Source: Amyloporia xantha (Eukaryota > Basidiomycota > Agaricomycetes > Polyporales > Adustoporiaceae). Taken from it: a stretch of DNA of 64,000 bases. Position 1 is the first letter of the stretch; each line of letters opens with the position of its first letter. The stretch is from positions 806,001-870,000 of the forward strand of contig JAYKKR010000009.1 in NCBI GenBank assembly GCA_036971615.1, written 5' to 3'. Of this stretch, positions 23,990 through 35,800 are shown in pieces. The notes beneath the pieces are model-generated. The model searched no databases. It worked only from the letters and a program-made list of their open reading frames with translations, and was not told where the DNA came from. The position numbers were made by a program, and so were the translations under genes.

Positions 23990-25470
23990 TCCTCGCAGTA
24001 CTTACGACACAGTAGTCAATGTGAGGCCATAAAGTGTAGAATATCCAAGCATGGCAAACTCCAATGCACCTACAAAGCGACGCATGATGAGGCCATTCGA
24101 GGTTTTCACAAGTAATGACGCACCGGCGAAGCACATACACGGCACGTAGATATCCATGGCCCCCACTTGTCCCCGAGCCAGTTGGGCAGAATCCGGCCAA
24201 ATATGTCGGAGATACTCATGATAGCAAGAGCATAGAAACTAAGCTGGTTGCTGTATGATGTTGCTGCGCATAGAGATAGTAGGAGGGTATCACCTGCTCG
24301 TATCTAAGCCGTACATACTGTCTACGGAGGGCAATGTCCTCGCGGACAATGAATGGAGACAAAAACAGTATAAGGGAAACCACATTCCTAGGCTGTTACA
24401 GAAGAATTCTGCCGGGAGGAGCAACAAACAGTTACGATCCCACCAGTACTTTTCCGGTGACAAAGGCAGCTTGAATCTGCGGAGACACAGCTGGGACGAC
24501 GGCTGGCTCTTGTGAGACAGGCGCAGCGCCCTTCCCACTGAATAAACTGTCCAAGTCTGGTCGATTGGCTTCAACTGTCGGTTTCCACTGTGACCGCGAT
24601 GGCTGGAACATCAACAAATTCCCGAGTACGAGACGGTATGAGGCAATGAACGCGGTGATCCGGATCGCTCACCCGAGACTTGAAGTCCCGTCTAACAGAT
24701 AAATCCAAGCCGACTATAACACCAAAATCCAGACGAGGACAGTGTAATGAACTGGTGCATGCACTGATCGAAAAAAAGCACCGCTCAACGAGCCGCCAGA
24801 CGTCACCAGACCCTAAGTATAGTCATAAAACAAGTAAACAATTGTGAGCGTAGATTTTCAGAGATGCGTACCACTGCAAATGTCTTGGGTCGCTTGAAGT
24901 GCTGTGAGACCACTGCCGAAGTTGGTAAGAAGATGAGGCCAACGCCAGTGCCCATACCCATGTCCTGAACAAGGAAAAGTTGATAGTACTGGTCGCTTTT
25001 CGCAAAAGAAACCTAAATAGGCTATGTGCATCGAATCCAAGTAACGCGTCAAGGTACCGAGGTAAGGACGCATTAGCAAGGGATTATATAGCGTTTTACT
25101 GAGCGGTAAGACACAGCAAGGCAGGAACACAGAAGGGCCTGTGATTAACCAATGCCTGAAATATCCCGCATCTACCCTGTACGTGTGCGTATAAGGGATT
25201 CCCATCCATATAGGGCTTACAGGTGTCCCCTAGCGCTACCAGCCCTAGGTTCAGGAAAGTCTGCAAGCTTCCGATCCAACCGATTGAAGACGCAGAAATG
25301 TTGAGAGAAAGCCTTGCACATAAAGATGCAGCATCACTCCGAAAGCGGGTATCTTCAAAGTTGCCATCAGTCAGAAGAACGCCTTAGACATAGAAGAACA
25401 TATGGCACGTACACATTCGAGAAGCCAATAACAGTACTCCAAGCATGGAACGGTCCACAGGCGTATGGAT
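23990..25470 (-). pseudogene. Monocarboxylate-transporter-like MFS gene, apparently broken
   Basis: Minus-strand pieces follow the order of fungal MCT (SLC16-like) transporters: FHAWSTVIG (about 25430-25465), NISASSIGWIGSLQTFLN, VDAGYFRHWLITGPSVFLP, QYYQLFLVQDMGMGTGVGL with IFLPTSAVVSQHFKRPKTFA, GLVTSGGSLSGAFF, RITAFIASYRLVLGNLL, and FYALAIMSISDIFGRILPNW followed by LGDKWG. These represent transmembrane segments 1 to about 9 and the cytoplasmic loops. After LGDKWG the homologous frame (MDIYVPCMCFAGASLLV) continues only after a one-base shift at a run of five G (near 24166). Stops also interrupt other regions, and the segment after TM6 is poorly conserved. Either the gene is degenerate or the assembly has indels. 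The family call is solid; pseudogene status is inferred. Confidence 0.65.
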
Positions 25471-25674
25471 CGTCGGACATAACCATTGGTCGGCTTCTGC
25501 AGTACGCTTGCGCCTCTATCTTCGACAAGCTCGTTTATATTCAGGAATGTTTCTGCAGTTGGGCCAGCGGGAGCTATGACAGAAATAGGGCAACAGACAT
25601 GAGGGGCAACAGTTTGTCACTGACGAGATGGAGGATCTGTCCCCTCGGGATAGCCCAGTCACCGCATATATGAC

Positions 25675-26464
25675 TCACCGCAGCCGCTTGGATTCGAGAC
25701 TATTGTGAACACAAACAATGGTGTATAGCCTGAGAACCTGAGAACTGGACATTTGAACGCTGAGCGCTGACCCCTCGGGCACTCCCCGAAGACGATAGAC
25801 TTGTACAGCGTCTAGGACGATTGGACTGGCCATGTCGGACGATCGTGTTCCATCAGATTGGATAGGGCATCTTGGACGATCCGGCTGCTTCTCCGCGCTT
25901 GATGCCAGTAGTGGAGTGAAGCCGAACAGGCCGGTAGGCTCCCGTAGCAGATCCGGTGCCAAAATATTGTCGACGATGGTGACTGGTTGGGAGAGAGCGC
26001 TGGTTTGGCTGTGTCGAGTTGAATTCAGGCCGTAGGTGAGGACATGAAAGCCGTCGAAAGGCTGAAGTGTTGAGTGACTCAACACCAAGCGAGCAAGGTT
26101 TGGAATCTCAGAGAGGAAGGCATCGACACCAGAACAATCGAAAGCGCATAAAGTTAGTTCGTGCGATAACGCGGTGTCGGATGCTACGAGCGACGAGGGT
26201 AGATAGAACGTAGGCTGGGAAGCAGTGAGCAAGGAGCAGAACGTGGAAGTCACTCGACGGTGTGCGAAGATAAATGAACGCCGTGGTCGGAGATGGGCCC
26301 GAAACTGCGACAGAGACGAGTGGCACATATAGACCAGATAGAGATCCTATGGCCCAGGGCGACTCTAGACCTAACGCAAGTGTCCCTGAGTGTGCCTTTG
26401 CGCGCGAGACGATGTGACATAGAATGCGGAGCGAAGGGGGCGACAGTCGAGCACCATCGTGCAA
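25675..26464 (-). CDS. Possible F-box/leucine-rich protein (weak)
   Basis: A 217-codon minus-strand frame (25675-26328) contains LTLCAFDCSGVDAFLSEIPN and ARLVLSHSTLQPFDGFHVLT, a pattern like the leucine-rich part of fungal F-box proteins. An upstream frame starting at ATG 26464 has LSPPSLRILCHIVSRA, which resembles the start of an F-box helix, but the splice joining the two is not clear. The plus strand offers only shorter frames. No function is assigned beyond the resemblance. It could be a chance frame or a decayed gene. Confidence 0.3.
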
Positions 26465-27432
26465 TCTATAGCGCCGACCATACTGAGGCCGGACTCAGAC
26501 CATGAAGGACAGAGCCAAGCCGCGCGCAAGCTCTTGACTGGTCCAAGCCCAGCGAGTAAGTGAGTATAAACGAGAGCCACTGGACCAACAGTGTCTCGTT
26601 GGGATACACGTCGGCGATCCGTAGAGGGCGTAGTAGGTAAAAGTGACTGCGTCGGTGCGGAGCGCCTCCAAGTGCCTACATTTCCACGTGGCTCGCGAGT
26701 ACGACAGGCTTGACTGACAGATTCTGAAGGCGTTTTCGGCATTATGGCTGCTATGCGATGTGGCCACCTACGCTGGAGTGCGCAAAACTTGCGTCTGCCC
26801 GTGTACACAGGGATCCTGAAGATATATGTCGCCCAGGACGGGCACAATCTAACTGTGGATCTGTGAGCGGAAGCAGATTGCAATCTATTGCAATGCGTCT
26901 GTGAATTGCCTTTTCAAGACAGCAATGGTTAGTTGAACTCGCGCTCGAGACAAAGCAGTTCCTACCTCTCGGTGCTAATGTTCTCCCCCAGATACCATAG
27001 TTACTGCAGAGATGCAGACGGCGGGTGTCCAGAGGCTAAATGTTGGATAATAGAGGGTCGGACAGATCCGTGGCTGATGAGCAGCAAAATCCCAGGAATG
27101 TCGACCGGGTAGGGCATGCTTTGTGCACAGAAGATATGGCCCAGGGCCGTGTCACAAATTTCTGCTCGGGTTCCTGGTCGCCTGCCTGAATCCAGGGGCC
27201 CGTCGCAGGCCACATCGTTGCATTCTGCGCTTTGACGATGAGGGTCAAGAGCCTCTCCTCGGGATAAAACCTGGTCGGACCCACGTACGCCTACAATTAA
27301 CTAAGACTCACACACGATATCCCCCCCTGATATCGTCGCTCTGGACGGCAAACTCGTCCGAGCGTTTACTGCAAATTTTAATCTCTCACGTTGACTAATT
27401 GCTATTTTTCATTGTGGGTCCGCTTGCCATAG
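26465..27432. other. Region upstream of the forkhead gene
   Basis: Overlapping frames on both strands (e.g. minus 26371-26883, 170 codons, Arg/Ser-rich) show no motif and no partners. Treated as noncoding leader and promoter of the forkhead gene. Confidence 0.35.
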
Positions 27433-29808
27433 ATGGACACCAACGCTTCCACAGGGCGCCTTCTCGCGTTCACCACCGCCAATCCTCCTACATTGCAGAC
27501 CTCTGGCAGCTCTCCCGGACCTCAATATCGCCGTCACAGCTCGGGCTCGGAATCTGGCTCGTCCAGCGACCAGGGCGTTGTTGAGCACTCCCAGAGTGCT
27601 CAGCAACCTCAGCCAGACTTCGACGCCCAGCGTGCACGCTTTGAGGCCGAAAACCAGCCCTTTAACTCTGCCAGACATTTCGCAAATGCCAGCGCCACGA
27701 TTTATGTCGACGACTCGCCATACATCCCTCCAGAGTCCCCTCGGAACTCTCAGAACTACCAGTACGCTCAGACGGGAGCTCAGGCTCAGTATACAGCGCC
27801 TTACTTCAACTATCATGCCCAAATGGCCTCGTCGGTAGCCCACACTTCTCCTCATCCTGTAGGTCCACCTCCTACCTTATCTGATCATGCGTAAACAAAT
27901 CTGATTGGCTGGCAGCTTCCCCAGAGGCACAACAGTGGCGGTAGCAGCCCTTCGGAGTCTGCGCGCAGCACTGGGAGCGATGGGAGTGGCCACAGGAGCA
28001 GTGGAAGCCAGGGGAGCGTGTCAAGTCGCGCCAGCGACCACGACAATCAATATTCCAACGAGCCTGTGCCTATTGAGGAGTCCTTTCACGTCCAGGAGCC
28101 TCAAGGACCTCCCGCGAGCTTCAATCCGGAGCGGTACCCAGCATACGATGCGAGCGCGCGTAGAATTGGCATGGAGCACGTCCGCTACGAAACTTTGCCT
28201 CATGACGCCTCCGGGCAGTCCTACTATCGGGCTAGGACAATGCAATACCCAAATCAAGACGAAGGACCTCATGTTATGTCGATGTCATTGGATTCGCCCA
28301 CCTCCCCTGACATGGCGCTGTTCGCGCGCTCAGAAGCTCCTCCGGTCTCCCTTCCGCCCGCGACACCTCAGATAGACTACAATACACGCCCCATGGCTCT
28401 CAATGAGGCGCACACTCCGTACTACATGCCGCCCAGTCAACCCCGACCGCTCCCCGCTATGAGCCACTCACTTCTTCCCGCGGGCCACTCTTTTGTTCCG
28501 GACCTTCCGGACCCGTCCCCGAACTTGCGCCAGCTCCTTGGCCTCGGTGAAGACGAAGAAGTGAGCTTGAACTCGCTCGCCGACCCCCCTCCAGGAGAGA
28601 AGCCGAACTACCCGTATCCTACTTTAATCAAGCTAGCCATTCATGGAAGCCCCAAGAAGCGCCTTACACTGCAGGAGATTTATGCCGCGCTGGAGGAGAG
28701 GTTTCAGTGGTTCAGGGACAACGCGAGCGATAAGGCGTGGCAGGTGAGCACTCTTACGCGTCATGCTTGATTTCATCGTGACCGTCTCCCGCAATTCCGC
28801 TAGAACTCTATACGCCACAATCTCTCCTTGAACAAGTGCTTCCGCAGGGTGAACAAGCCTATTACGGAACCTGGGAAAGGTAGTTATTGGATGGTCGACT
28901 ATTCTCAGGGCGAGGGAAACAAACGCGAGCGCAAGCGCAACAAGAGGCCTACCAAGGCGGAACTCGCGAGGCGTGCTAAGGAAGCCGCTGCCTCTCAGCC
29001 AGAGCAGAGCAGCTCCAGCGATGAAGATCAGGGTAGCAGCGCTCGGTCGCGCTCTGGGACAGCAGGGCCGGGACAGACTTCCGCTCCCGCTGCCCGCAAC
29101 GAGGAAACGAACATCGATCCTGCGCTGAGGAATGAAGGTCACATCGTCGGAGAAGGGCGCGTCCGCACCAACGCGGCTGCTCGTTCTAATGCCAGGCGCG
29201 CGAACTCGCCCTACGTGGCCTCCTCCAGCTCCCCCCAAGGCTCGTCCCAGAATCGCGGCGCGAACTCCCCTGGCCAGATGGCAGCCCCCACGACGGTTCC
29301 TCAGACCTCCATGACCCGCGTTTCCCGGCAGACTTCCAGCCTCGGTCAAGTGGCATTCGGCCAACCTGCGTTCGGCCAGTCTTCGTTCTCGTCCTGGCCG
29401 TCGAACTTCTCCGCAACCCCCGCCGCTCCCGCTAGTACCCCTGCCCGGATGGGGCAATCTGCGTGGAACTCTATGGCTCCTATGGCCGATACGTCTTCTG
29501 GACAGACAAACGCGCTCATGAATCCTGCGCCCGCTCCTGGTATGAGCGTCGACATGACCGCAGGCCGTACTACGCGATCCATGAGTGCTGCTGCCGCTGG
29601 TCAGGCTTTCGACATCCGCTACGCTCCCATAAGACCCGCCACCCCGCGCGGAGGTCTCGGGCATGTCGGGGGCCCAAGTGGGCTGGTCACTGCCCGGCGC
29701 GTTGGTGCGGGGGCCTCTGCCTTGGGTGCCGCTCAGCAGTATCCGAGGATTGCGCATGGACAAGGGGCCAGGCGTGCGAGTGACTCCTCCAGCTCGTCCC
29801 AAGAGTGA
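27433..29808 (+). CDS. Forkhead (winged-helix) transcription factor
   Basis: ATG 27433 ([19 protein letters not shown]). Three exons: introns at 27859-27915 and 28744-28803. The N-terminal 370 or so residues are Ser/Pro/Gln-rich and disordered. The forkhead domain follows: [43 protein letters not shown], then across the second intron [20 protein letters not shown] (recognition helix), and [13 protein letters not shown] with basic wing residues [12 protein letters not shown] acting as NLS. The C-terminal third is Ala/Ser/Gln-rich, ending [10 protein letters not shown], stop at 29806-29808. This class includes yeast Fkh and fission yeast Sep1/Fkh2 regulators of cell-cycle and development; no FHA domain was seen. 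The long antisense frame across exon 3 is a composition shadow. Confidence 0.93.
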
Positions 29809-30649
29809 ATACATCCCGAATACGATCATTGCTATCAATCACGCTCTCTTTCCGTCCAAAGACGTTGTCTCGCTCCATGTTCTCCGATCACCCACACATG
29901 CATTCCCTTGTCCTGTCGGCTTTCTCCGTTGATCGAACGCTCGTCGCACCCTTGAATATCTAGTAACGTTTTGGTCACATCTATCGATGCTTGACATGAT
30001 GCTCTCCCTGCTTTTCCCCTTGCTTTCATTGGTTTTACTTCGATCCCTGCTGCTCTGAACCTTCTTGGACAAACTATACCTTTGCGTGTCACCACATGTA
30101 TTCTCGTTATGATACAGAATCGGGCCCGTCCCTGTCTGTGCTCTCTAGGAGAATTCCTTGTTTTGCTGCTTTCACGCTGTCGACAAATGTTTTCATGTAC
30201 CATAATGCTCTCCATCGTGCTCTATTCGCTCTCCGTTCACTCACGCCCAGTTCGTGACGTCGATCTGTCTCGCTATATAAATGTTTTGCTTATCTTGCTG
30301 TACCTGTCTCGTACGTTTTGGTTCGGTGTTCGTGTTCTGCAAGGTTGCTCTCGCAGGATTCAGCATAGAAGGGTTCAATTGTCATATACATATATCAAAA
30401 AATTCTAACGCTATATTTGTACATGGTGATTTCGGGCGAGTTTCCCCTTGACCGCTCTGTGTGTCTGGAGAGAAGATCTGACGTCATGTTCGCGCTTCAC
30501 AAATTGCCAATGCAAAAGTTCCATCATACGAGGGGGATAGTAGTAATTCTAGCACGCTCCCGGATTAGCTAGCGCGCAGGACAGCTCTGAGCTCACCACG
30601 GTGAGGCCAGCGAGACCAGTACACTTGAGGATTCTCAGACGTACGTACC
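29809..30649. other. 3' flank of the forkhead gene
   Basis: T-rich plus-strand sequence, likely 3' UTR and spacer. No gene supported. Confidence 0.4.
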
Positions 30650-31250
30650 TCAAAGTGGCACAGATAGTCGAATGCGAAGCCTGATTCTAGAAGCATCTGT
30701 GAGCAGTATCCAGTTCTCGATACAAGCGTGCCCTAATTTGACCTCATCTATCTGAAAAGAAGCCACCATCGGTACTTGATCTCGGAATAACGCGAAAACC
30801 TCGCCCACCAGGGGAGGACTGTCCTGGTCCTGAGAATGCGGCCGAAAGCGAAGTTGCCAGTGAGTGTCATGGTCGAAGTAGCACATTTGACTCACCCACT
30901 ATGCGTCAAGTCTTGTAGTAACCCGATGAGGGGCTCTTTCGCGTTCCGTGCTCTCCTTCCGGGGACCTGAAATGTACATTTGAATTTTGAATTTCCTGCA
31001 GACTTCTGTCAGATCTTTCGTGCATTCATGAACAGTTCGCAGCGCCGGCCCAGGGACACGGCCTTCTACCAGCCTGCATTCAATTCATATGTAATAGACA
31101 ACCGTGACGCTCACCGATTCCATCAGCGGGACCGATAAGTAATCAGAGAAGCGCAGCAACGCCGGTGCTTCATTTGTATCATCAGTGGAGTCAGCGCTCA
31201 GCGCTCAGCTTCCAATTGTAGAATGACACTCACATTACATAATTTCATCT
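30650..31250 (-). CDS. Unrecognised multi-exon protein fragment
   Basis: Minus-strand segments agree in frame across a GTGAGC intron near 31083-31115: DSTDDTNEAPALLRFSDYLS, PLMES, then LVEGRVPGPALRTVHECTKD and LTEVCRKFKIQMYIS. Downstream come EPLIGLLQDLTHSG, HWQLRFRPHSQDQDSPPLVG and VFALFRDQVPMVASFQIDEV. No start or end codon could be fixed and I do not recognise the family. The character is clearly protein-like. It may be a small gene or the remnant of a larger one cut by the nearby transposon. Confidence 0.4.
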
Positions 31251-31607
31251 CTCGTAGTCTTCAGCCCGAGGTTGCTGTGCCAATCATACTACGCCATGAT
31301 CATTCCTTCCATCCACAGGGATCTCTCATCCCACTGTCTGTATCAAATTGTGTATGTCCCATCGTATATGTCGGTGTTCGCGAGCTTGAAGGCTTAAATC
31401 TTCAAGTAATGTTAGCTGCAAGACCGACAGCCCACCCGGTTACGACCTGATTTTGGCCCGGGCTCGTGTGAACCAATCGATCTGTATCTAAACTGTGGCC
31501 GCTGAGATCGGAACATAGAAGTCGTGGCTGCTGCATATGATAAGTAGGAAGGAGTCATCATCTTTTTATCCGCCAGGACGATCATCTGTTCTGTCACCGG
31601 TTAAAAG
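31251..31607. other. Spacer before the CACTA-like element
   Basis: A 75-codon plus frame (31223-31450) has no recognised motif. No gene claimed. Confidence 0.35.
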
Positions 31608-32777
31608 CACTGTGTGCACCACAGCGGCCGAAATTCAACCGTAGTTGGATCGAAAAGTGTCTTTCGATCGCTAAAAGGATGTATTTGGTCGAAATCGAAA
31701 AATATACACATTTTCGACCCTTCCACTTCGGTCGTTTTGTAAGTCGTTTTCCGTCCGTTGTCGTGCATGCCGCACAATGTATGAGACACGGGATCATCCG
31801 AGCAGCACTTGTGATGAGTCATCCAACGCTAGCATCGCCACGTACGTCTGTCTCGTCTCTCTCTCCAACTCTCCCCTGGTGGTTCTCAGCGCGCAGCGTA
31901 TGCACTATGCGCAGTCATACGCTGTGCATTGACACCCGCACTGGAGAGACACCATACTGCCACTAATTGTCAAGGGCAACATAGGGCCATGCACTTGCCC
32001 TGATTCCATTCTTCGAGTCCTCTCATACTGACAGGCTGTCCTACCTCACATTACTCACAGTACGCCATCTACACTACCAGACAGTCTACCGGTGCCATGC
32101 CCGCACGCGCACAACCGAACACAGCCGTTATGGAGTGCAGGACAGTATCTGAGAGGCGGGTCTACAATTGGTGCGTGGACGTCTACATCATCCAACTCGG
32201 ATCGCAGCTGATCAACCTCCCAGTCATGCCTCATCTGGACTCGTAGCACACGGCATGAGCAATGATGTTTATTAGAGCAGTAGGTCGGCTGCAATGGGCA
32301 TGCTGAGAGTGTCAACCCATCAGTCAAAATCGTGAAGTTTCACATGTCTCATTTGTCCTATACGCAACGTCTTACTCCTGCAGGCGCAGACCGTAAATCT
32401 TTCTGCTCTATGTGCTATTGTAGCTGGGGTCTAATGTAGCTTCACAATTGCATATTTGAATCCAATTTGTGTATTGTAAAGAGTCGTAATATCAATCTAA
32501 TTTAGTTTGTTTATATACCGCAATGCCAACCATTGCTTGTTCGAATATTGGATTGTTTACGGTGTGAGTATTATGATCGATAAACGGACTAAATTCGACT
32601 GGGCACAGTAATTTCATGAAAGGTCGAAAACGGAAACATACCGGCTTAACTTTTCGGCCGTTAGTGTGGAACGTAAAACGGACTATTTCCACCATTTCAG
32701 GCCTTTTAACGGCTTCAAAGAAACCGTCAAACGACTCAAACAGAGGTCTAATTTAGACCGCTGTGAGGCGCACAGTG
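31608..32777. mobile_element. Non-autonomous CACTA-like (EnSpm) element, 1170 bp
   Basis: The left end reads CACTGTGTGCACCACAGCGG. The right end, on the other strand, reads CACTGTGCGCCTCACAGCGG (3 mismatches in 20). The element is flanked by AAG at 31605-31607 and AAG at 32778-32780, the 3-bp duplication typical of CACTA transposons. Both subterminal regions are rich in related short motifs (cggccgaaa, aaacggac, gtcgaaa) in opposite orientations, also usual for this class. The interior has only short frames, so no transposase is encoded. It lies between the fragment at 30650-31250 and the start of the A-T-R reductase (64 bases before its ATG), so it probably forms part of that promoter. Confidence 0.78.
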
Positions 32778-32841
32778 AAGAGGTGAGCACCGTTTGCGAT
32801 TATCATAGCACTGAGTGTCTCTGACACAGCATTGCAGACTT

Positions 32842-35800
32842 ATGATCATGATTGCATCTGAAGCTCTTCGTCCCCCTCCGCACACGCAGGCTCTTTCGAG
32901 CACCACTTTTCGAGTACCTGCCCTGGATGGGTCTCTGACCTTGCCAGAGATATACGAATGGCATGCAGAGCATTCGCCACGTCATCGCCTCTTCACTTAT
33001 GCCAAAGGTGATGCGAGTATCCGAGACATATACTGGCCTGAAGCCGCGAAGGCTGTATTGGTCGGCGCAAAGATACTCGCAGATCGCATGCCTTGGAAAC
33101 AAGGCTCGACAGAGCCTCCAGTAGTCGCCATTCTTGCGCATTCAGGTAAACGTCAGCTCATCCGGTCGTGATTATACGTATGCTGAATAGAGTTTTTCTG
33201 CAGATACAATCCCATATTTCATCATGATTGTCAGCATCTTGCGCGCAAATTGTGTCGCTTTCCCAATTTCTCCGCGAAATTCACCTGCGGCGGTTGCGCA
33301 TCTCATCAACCGCGTCGGTGTAAAGCATATCCTGGTTGGGCAGGAGCCGGCCATGCGTGATCTGTCAGCAGCTGCTTTGGACATCCTCAGGACGCAACAT
33401 CCATCCACACCGGAGCCTGGACTGTCAGCGATGCCTCTTTTCGAGGAGATATTTTTATCCAATTCGGAGCAGGCGCTGACAAGCGAAGATGTACCCTATG
33501 TGAATCTTGGCCCTGACACTACTGTTGTGATCATGCATTCTTCAGGTCTGTCTTGTGTCCTGACGTCTCATCTGATGCTTCGCTAATCGTGGAATACGTT
33601 TGTGTCGCCGAAATTCAGGGTCGACCGCCTTCCCCAAGCCGATCTCATGGTCCAACCGTCGCTTTGCTGAAGCAATGCTCATTCCGTGGTTTGGTGAACG
33701 CGATCTGACGAATATTGTTCTTTCTTTACACACAATGCCTATGTATCACGGCATGGGTGTCTTACAGATCTTTTGGTCGGTAAGTCAATTTCCCTCACAG
33801 TACTGTAAAAAGAGAGCTGTACAAATCGCCCTTTCCACAGTCGTCTTGCGGCCTCGTCATTAGTGCGTTCGAGCCTCAAACTCCGATTCCGGTTCCGACA
33901 CCGGACACGCTGTTCACCGCTGCAAAAGCTACCAATAGTGATGTGATTCTCTGCGTCCCGTCTGTCATAGAGGTAAGATGTCGTCTTTCTGCGATTTACC
34001 ACTGAGATGAACGTCATAAACCTTGGCTCATTAGGCCTGGACGCGTAAGCCGGACTATGTGAAATGGCTGGCGACCCGGACTGGAGTGGCAAGTTGAACT
34101 TGTGATCTTCCGCCCTTCGTATTTGACGTTTCTTCTAGCTTTATGGTGGCGGGCCGCTCAATAAAGAAGCCGGAGACTATATGACCTCTCAAGGCGTCTC
34201 GATTTTCGTTCTTTACGGATGGTCAGCGTCGTCAATCCGTCCGACGTTGATCATACTAATTGTAGTTGATCTTCAGTACCGAGGGAGGAATCATGAGCAC
34301 GATATTGCCGAGTAGGTGTCATTATTCTTGTGCAGAATCTACTGAACTTATATCTCTGCCTGTGTAGGAGAAGTTGGCTATGATTGGGATTACTTCCGTA
34401 TCCCAGGAAATGTCAAACCTCACATGATTCCTTGCGGTAACAACACATTTGAGTTCGTGATGGTTGTAAGTGGAATGCAGGGGGGAGTGTCCAAACGAAT
34501 AAGCATGCGTGCTAACTCGTGTTTGAAGTCTAATCATTTCAATACTCCTACTGTATTGAACATGAAGGTCGACGGTGTGGATGCGTATGCCACCTCCGAC
34601 CTCCTGGTTCCGCATCCTACGAAACCAGATTATTGGAAGATTTTCGGTCGTACAGATGATCAGATTATGCATAACACAGGCGAGAAGGTCAGTTTCGAAC
34701 AATTCACCAGCCGTGTATGACTGAATGCCTCCTCAGACGAACCCAGGCCCTCTGGGTCAGTCAAGTTACACTTCCTAATATTCCACATGGTACTAATACA
34801 TCTTCTAGAGAGTATGCTCAACCAGGACCCTCACGTATTGTCTTCCGTGATGTTCGGTCGTGGTCGTTTCCAAGCGGGCATCTTGGTCGACCCCAAACCA
34901 GAATTCAGATTCGATCCTTCCGATCAAGTCAAACTCGCGGATTTCAGAAACAAGATCTGGTGTGTTGTGATCATATCATCTTGAGCTTCTCGGTTCTAAT
35001 ATAGTCATCATATGTAGGCCCACGGTCGAGAGGATGAACGAGTTTGCCCCTCAACACTCCAGATTGTTCAAAGAGGTGACTATCTATCGTTGCATGATCC
35101 TCGAACTTGGGTGCTTACGGCAACAAGATGATAATAGTATCGAAGCCCTCGAAGCCCTTCACATACACTGCGAAAAGCACGGCACGTCGTCAAGCGGTAA
35201 TCAACGACTATGAGGAAGAAATCAATGCGTTATACGACGTAGTGGAGGAAAGTACTCAGTCGAATATCCCACCCCCTTCTCACTGGGATATGCTTTCAAC
35301 CACCGACTTTGTCCGAGCCGTCGTGAGCCAAGTGCTAGTGCACAAGGTGACTGATGACGACGATCTGTTCGAACATGGCTGTGATAGGTAAGTCGTCAAT
35401 ATCAATTATAGATTTGGAAGGAGAGATGTCTCATACAATCGGATAGCTTGCAAGCTACTTGGATCCGGAACGCTCTTCTCCGGGCCTTGAAAGACTCGGC
35501 TCATCTCGATACTCGCAAGACTTCCGGCAACTTCGTCTACGACTATCCTTCGATAAGACACCTCGCTTCTTTCGTCTCGACGCTTGCCTGCGGCGAAGAT
35601 AGCGAGGCTGACGATTCAGGGAATGCACATATAGATGCAATGCGCGCGATGGTTGCGAAATATAGCAAGAACTTTCCTTCTCACAAGACTAGTGCCCGTG
35701 GCGATTCTCTGGCACCGAACGGCGATGTCGTGCTGGTCACCGGTACTACAGGCAGCCTTGGATGTCACATCTTGGTCAAATTGGCTGCAAACACAGAGGT

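Noticed and set aside
28633..29838. 401-codon minus-strand frame across the forkhead gene
   Set aside because: It lies antisense to a well-supported forkhead exon, is Arg/Gly/Ser-rich from composition, and has no recognised motif.
31594..31966. Short frames inside the CACTA-like element
   Set aside because: They overlap the inverted end and subterminal repeats on both strands and show no transposase motifs.
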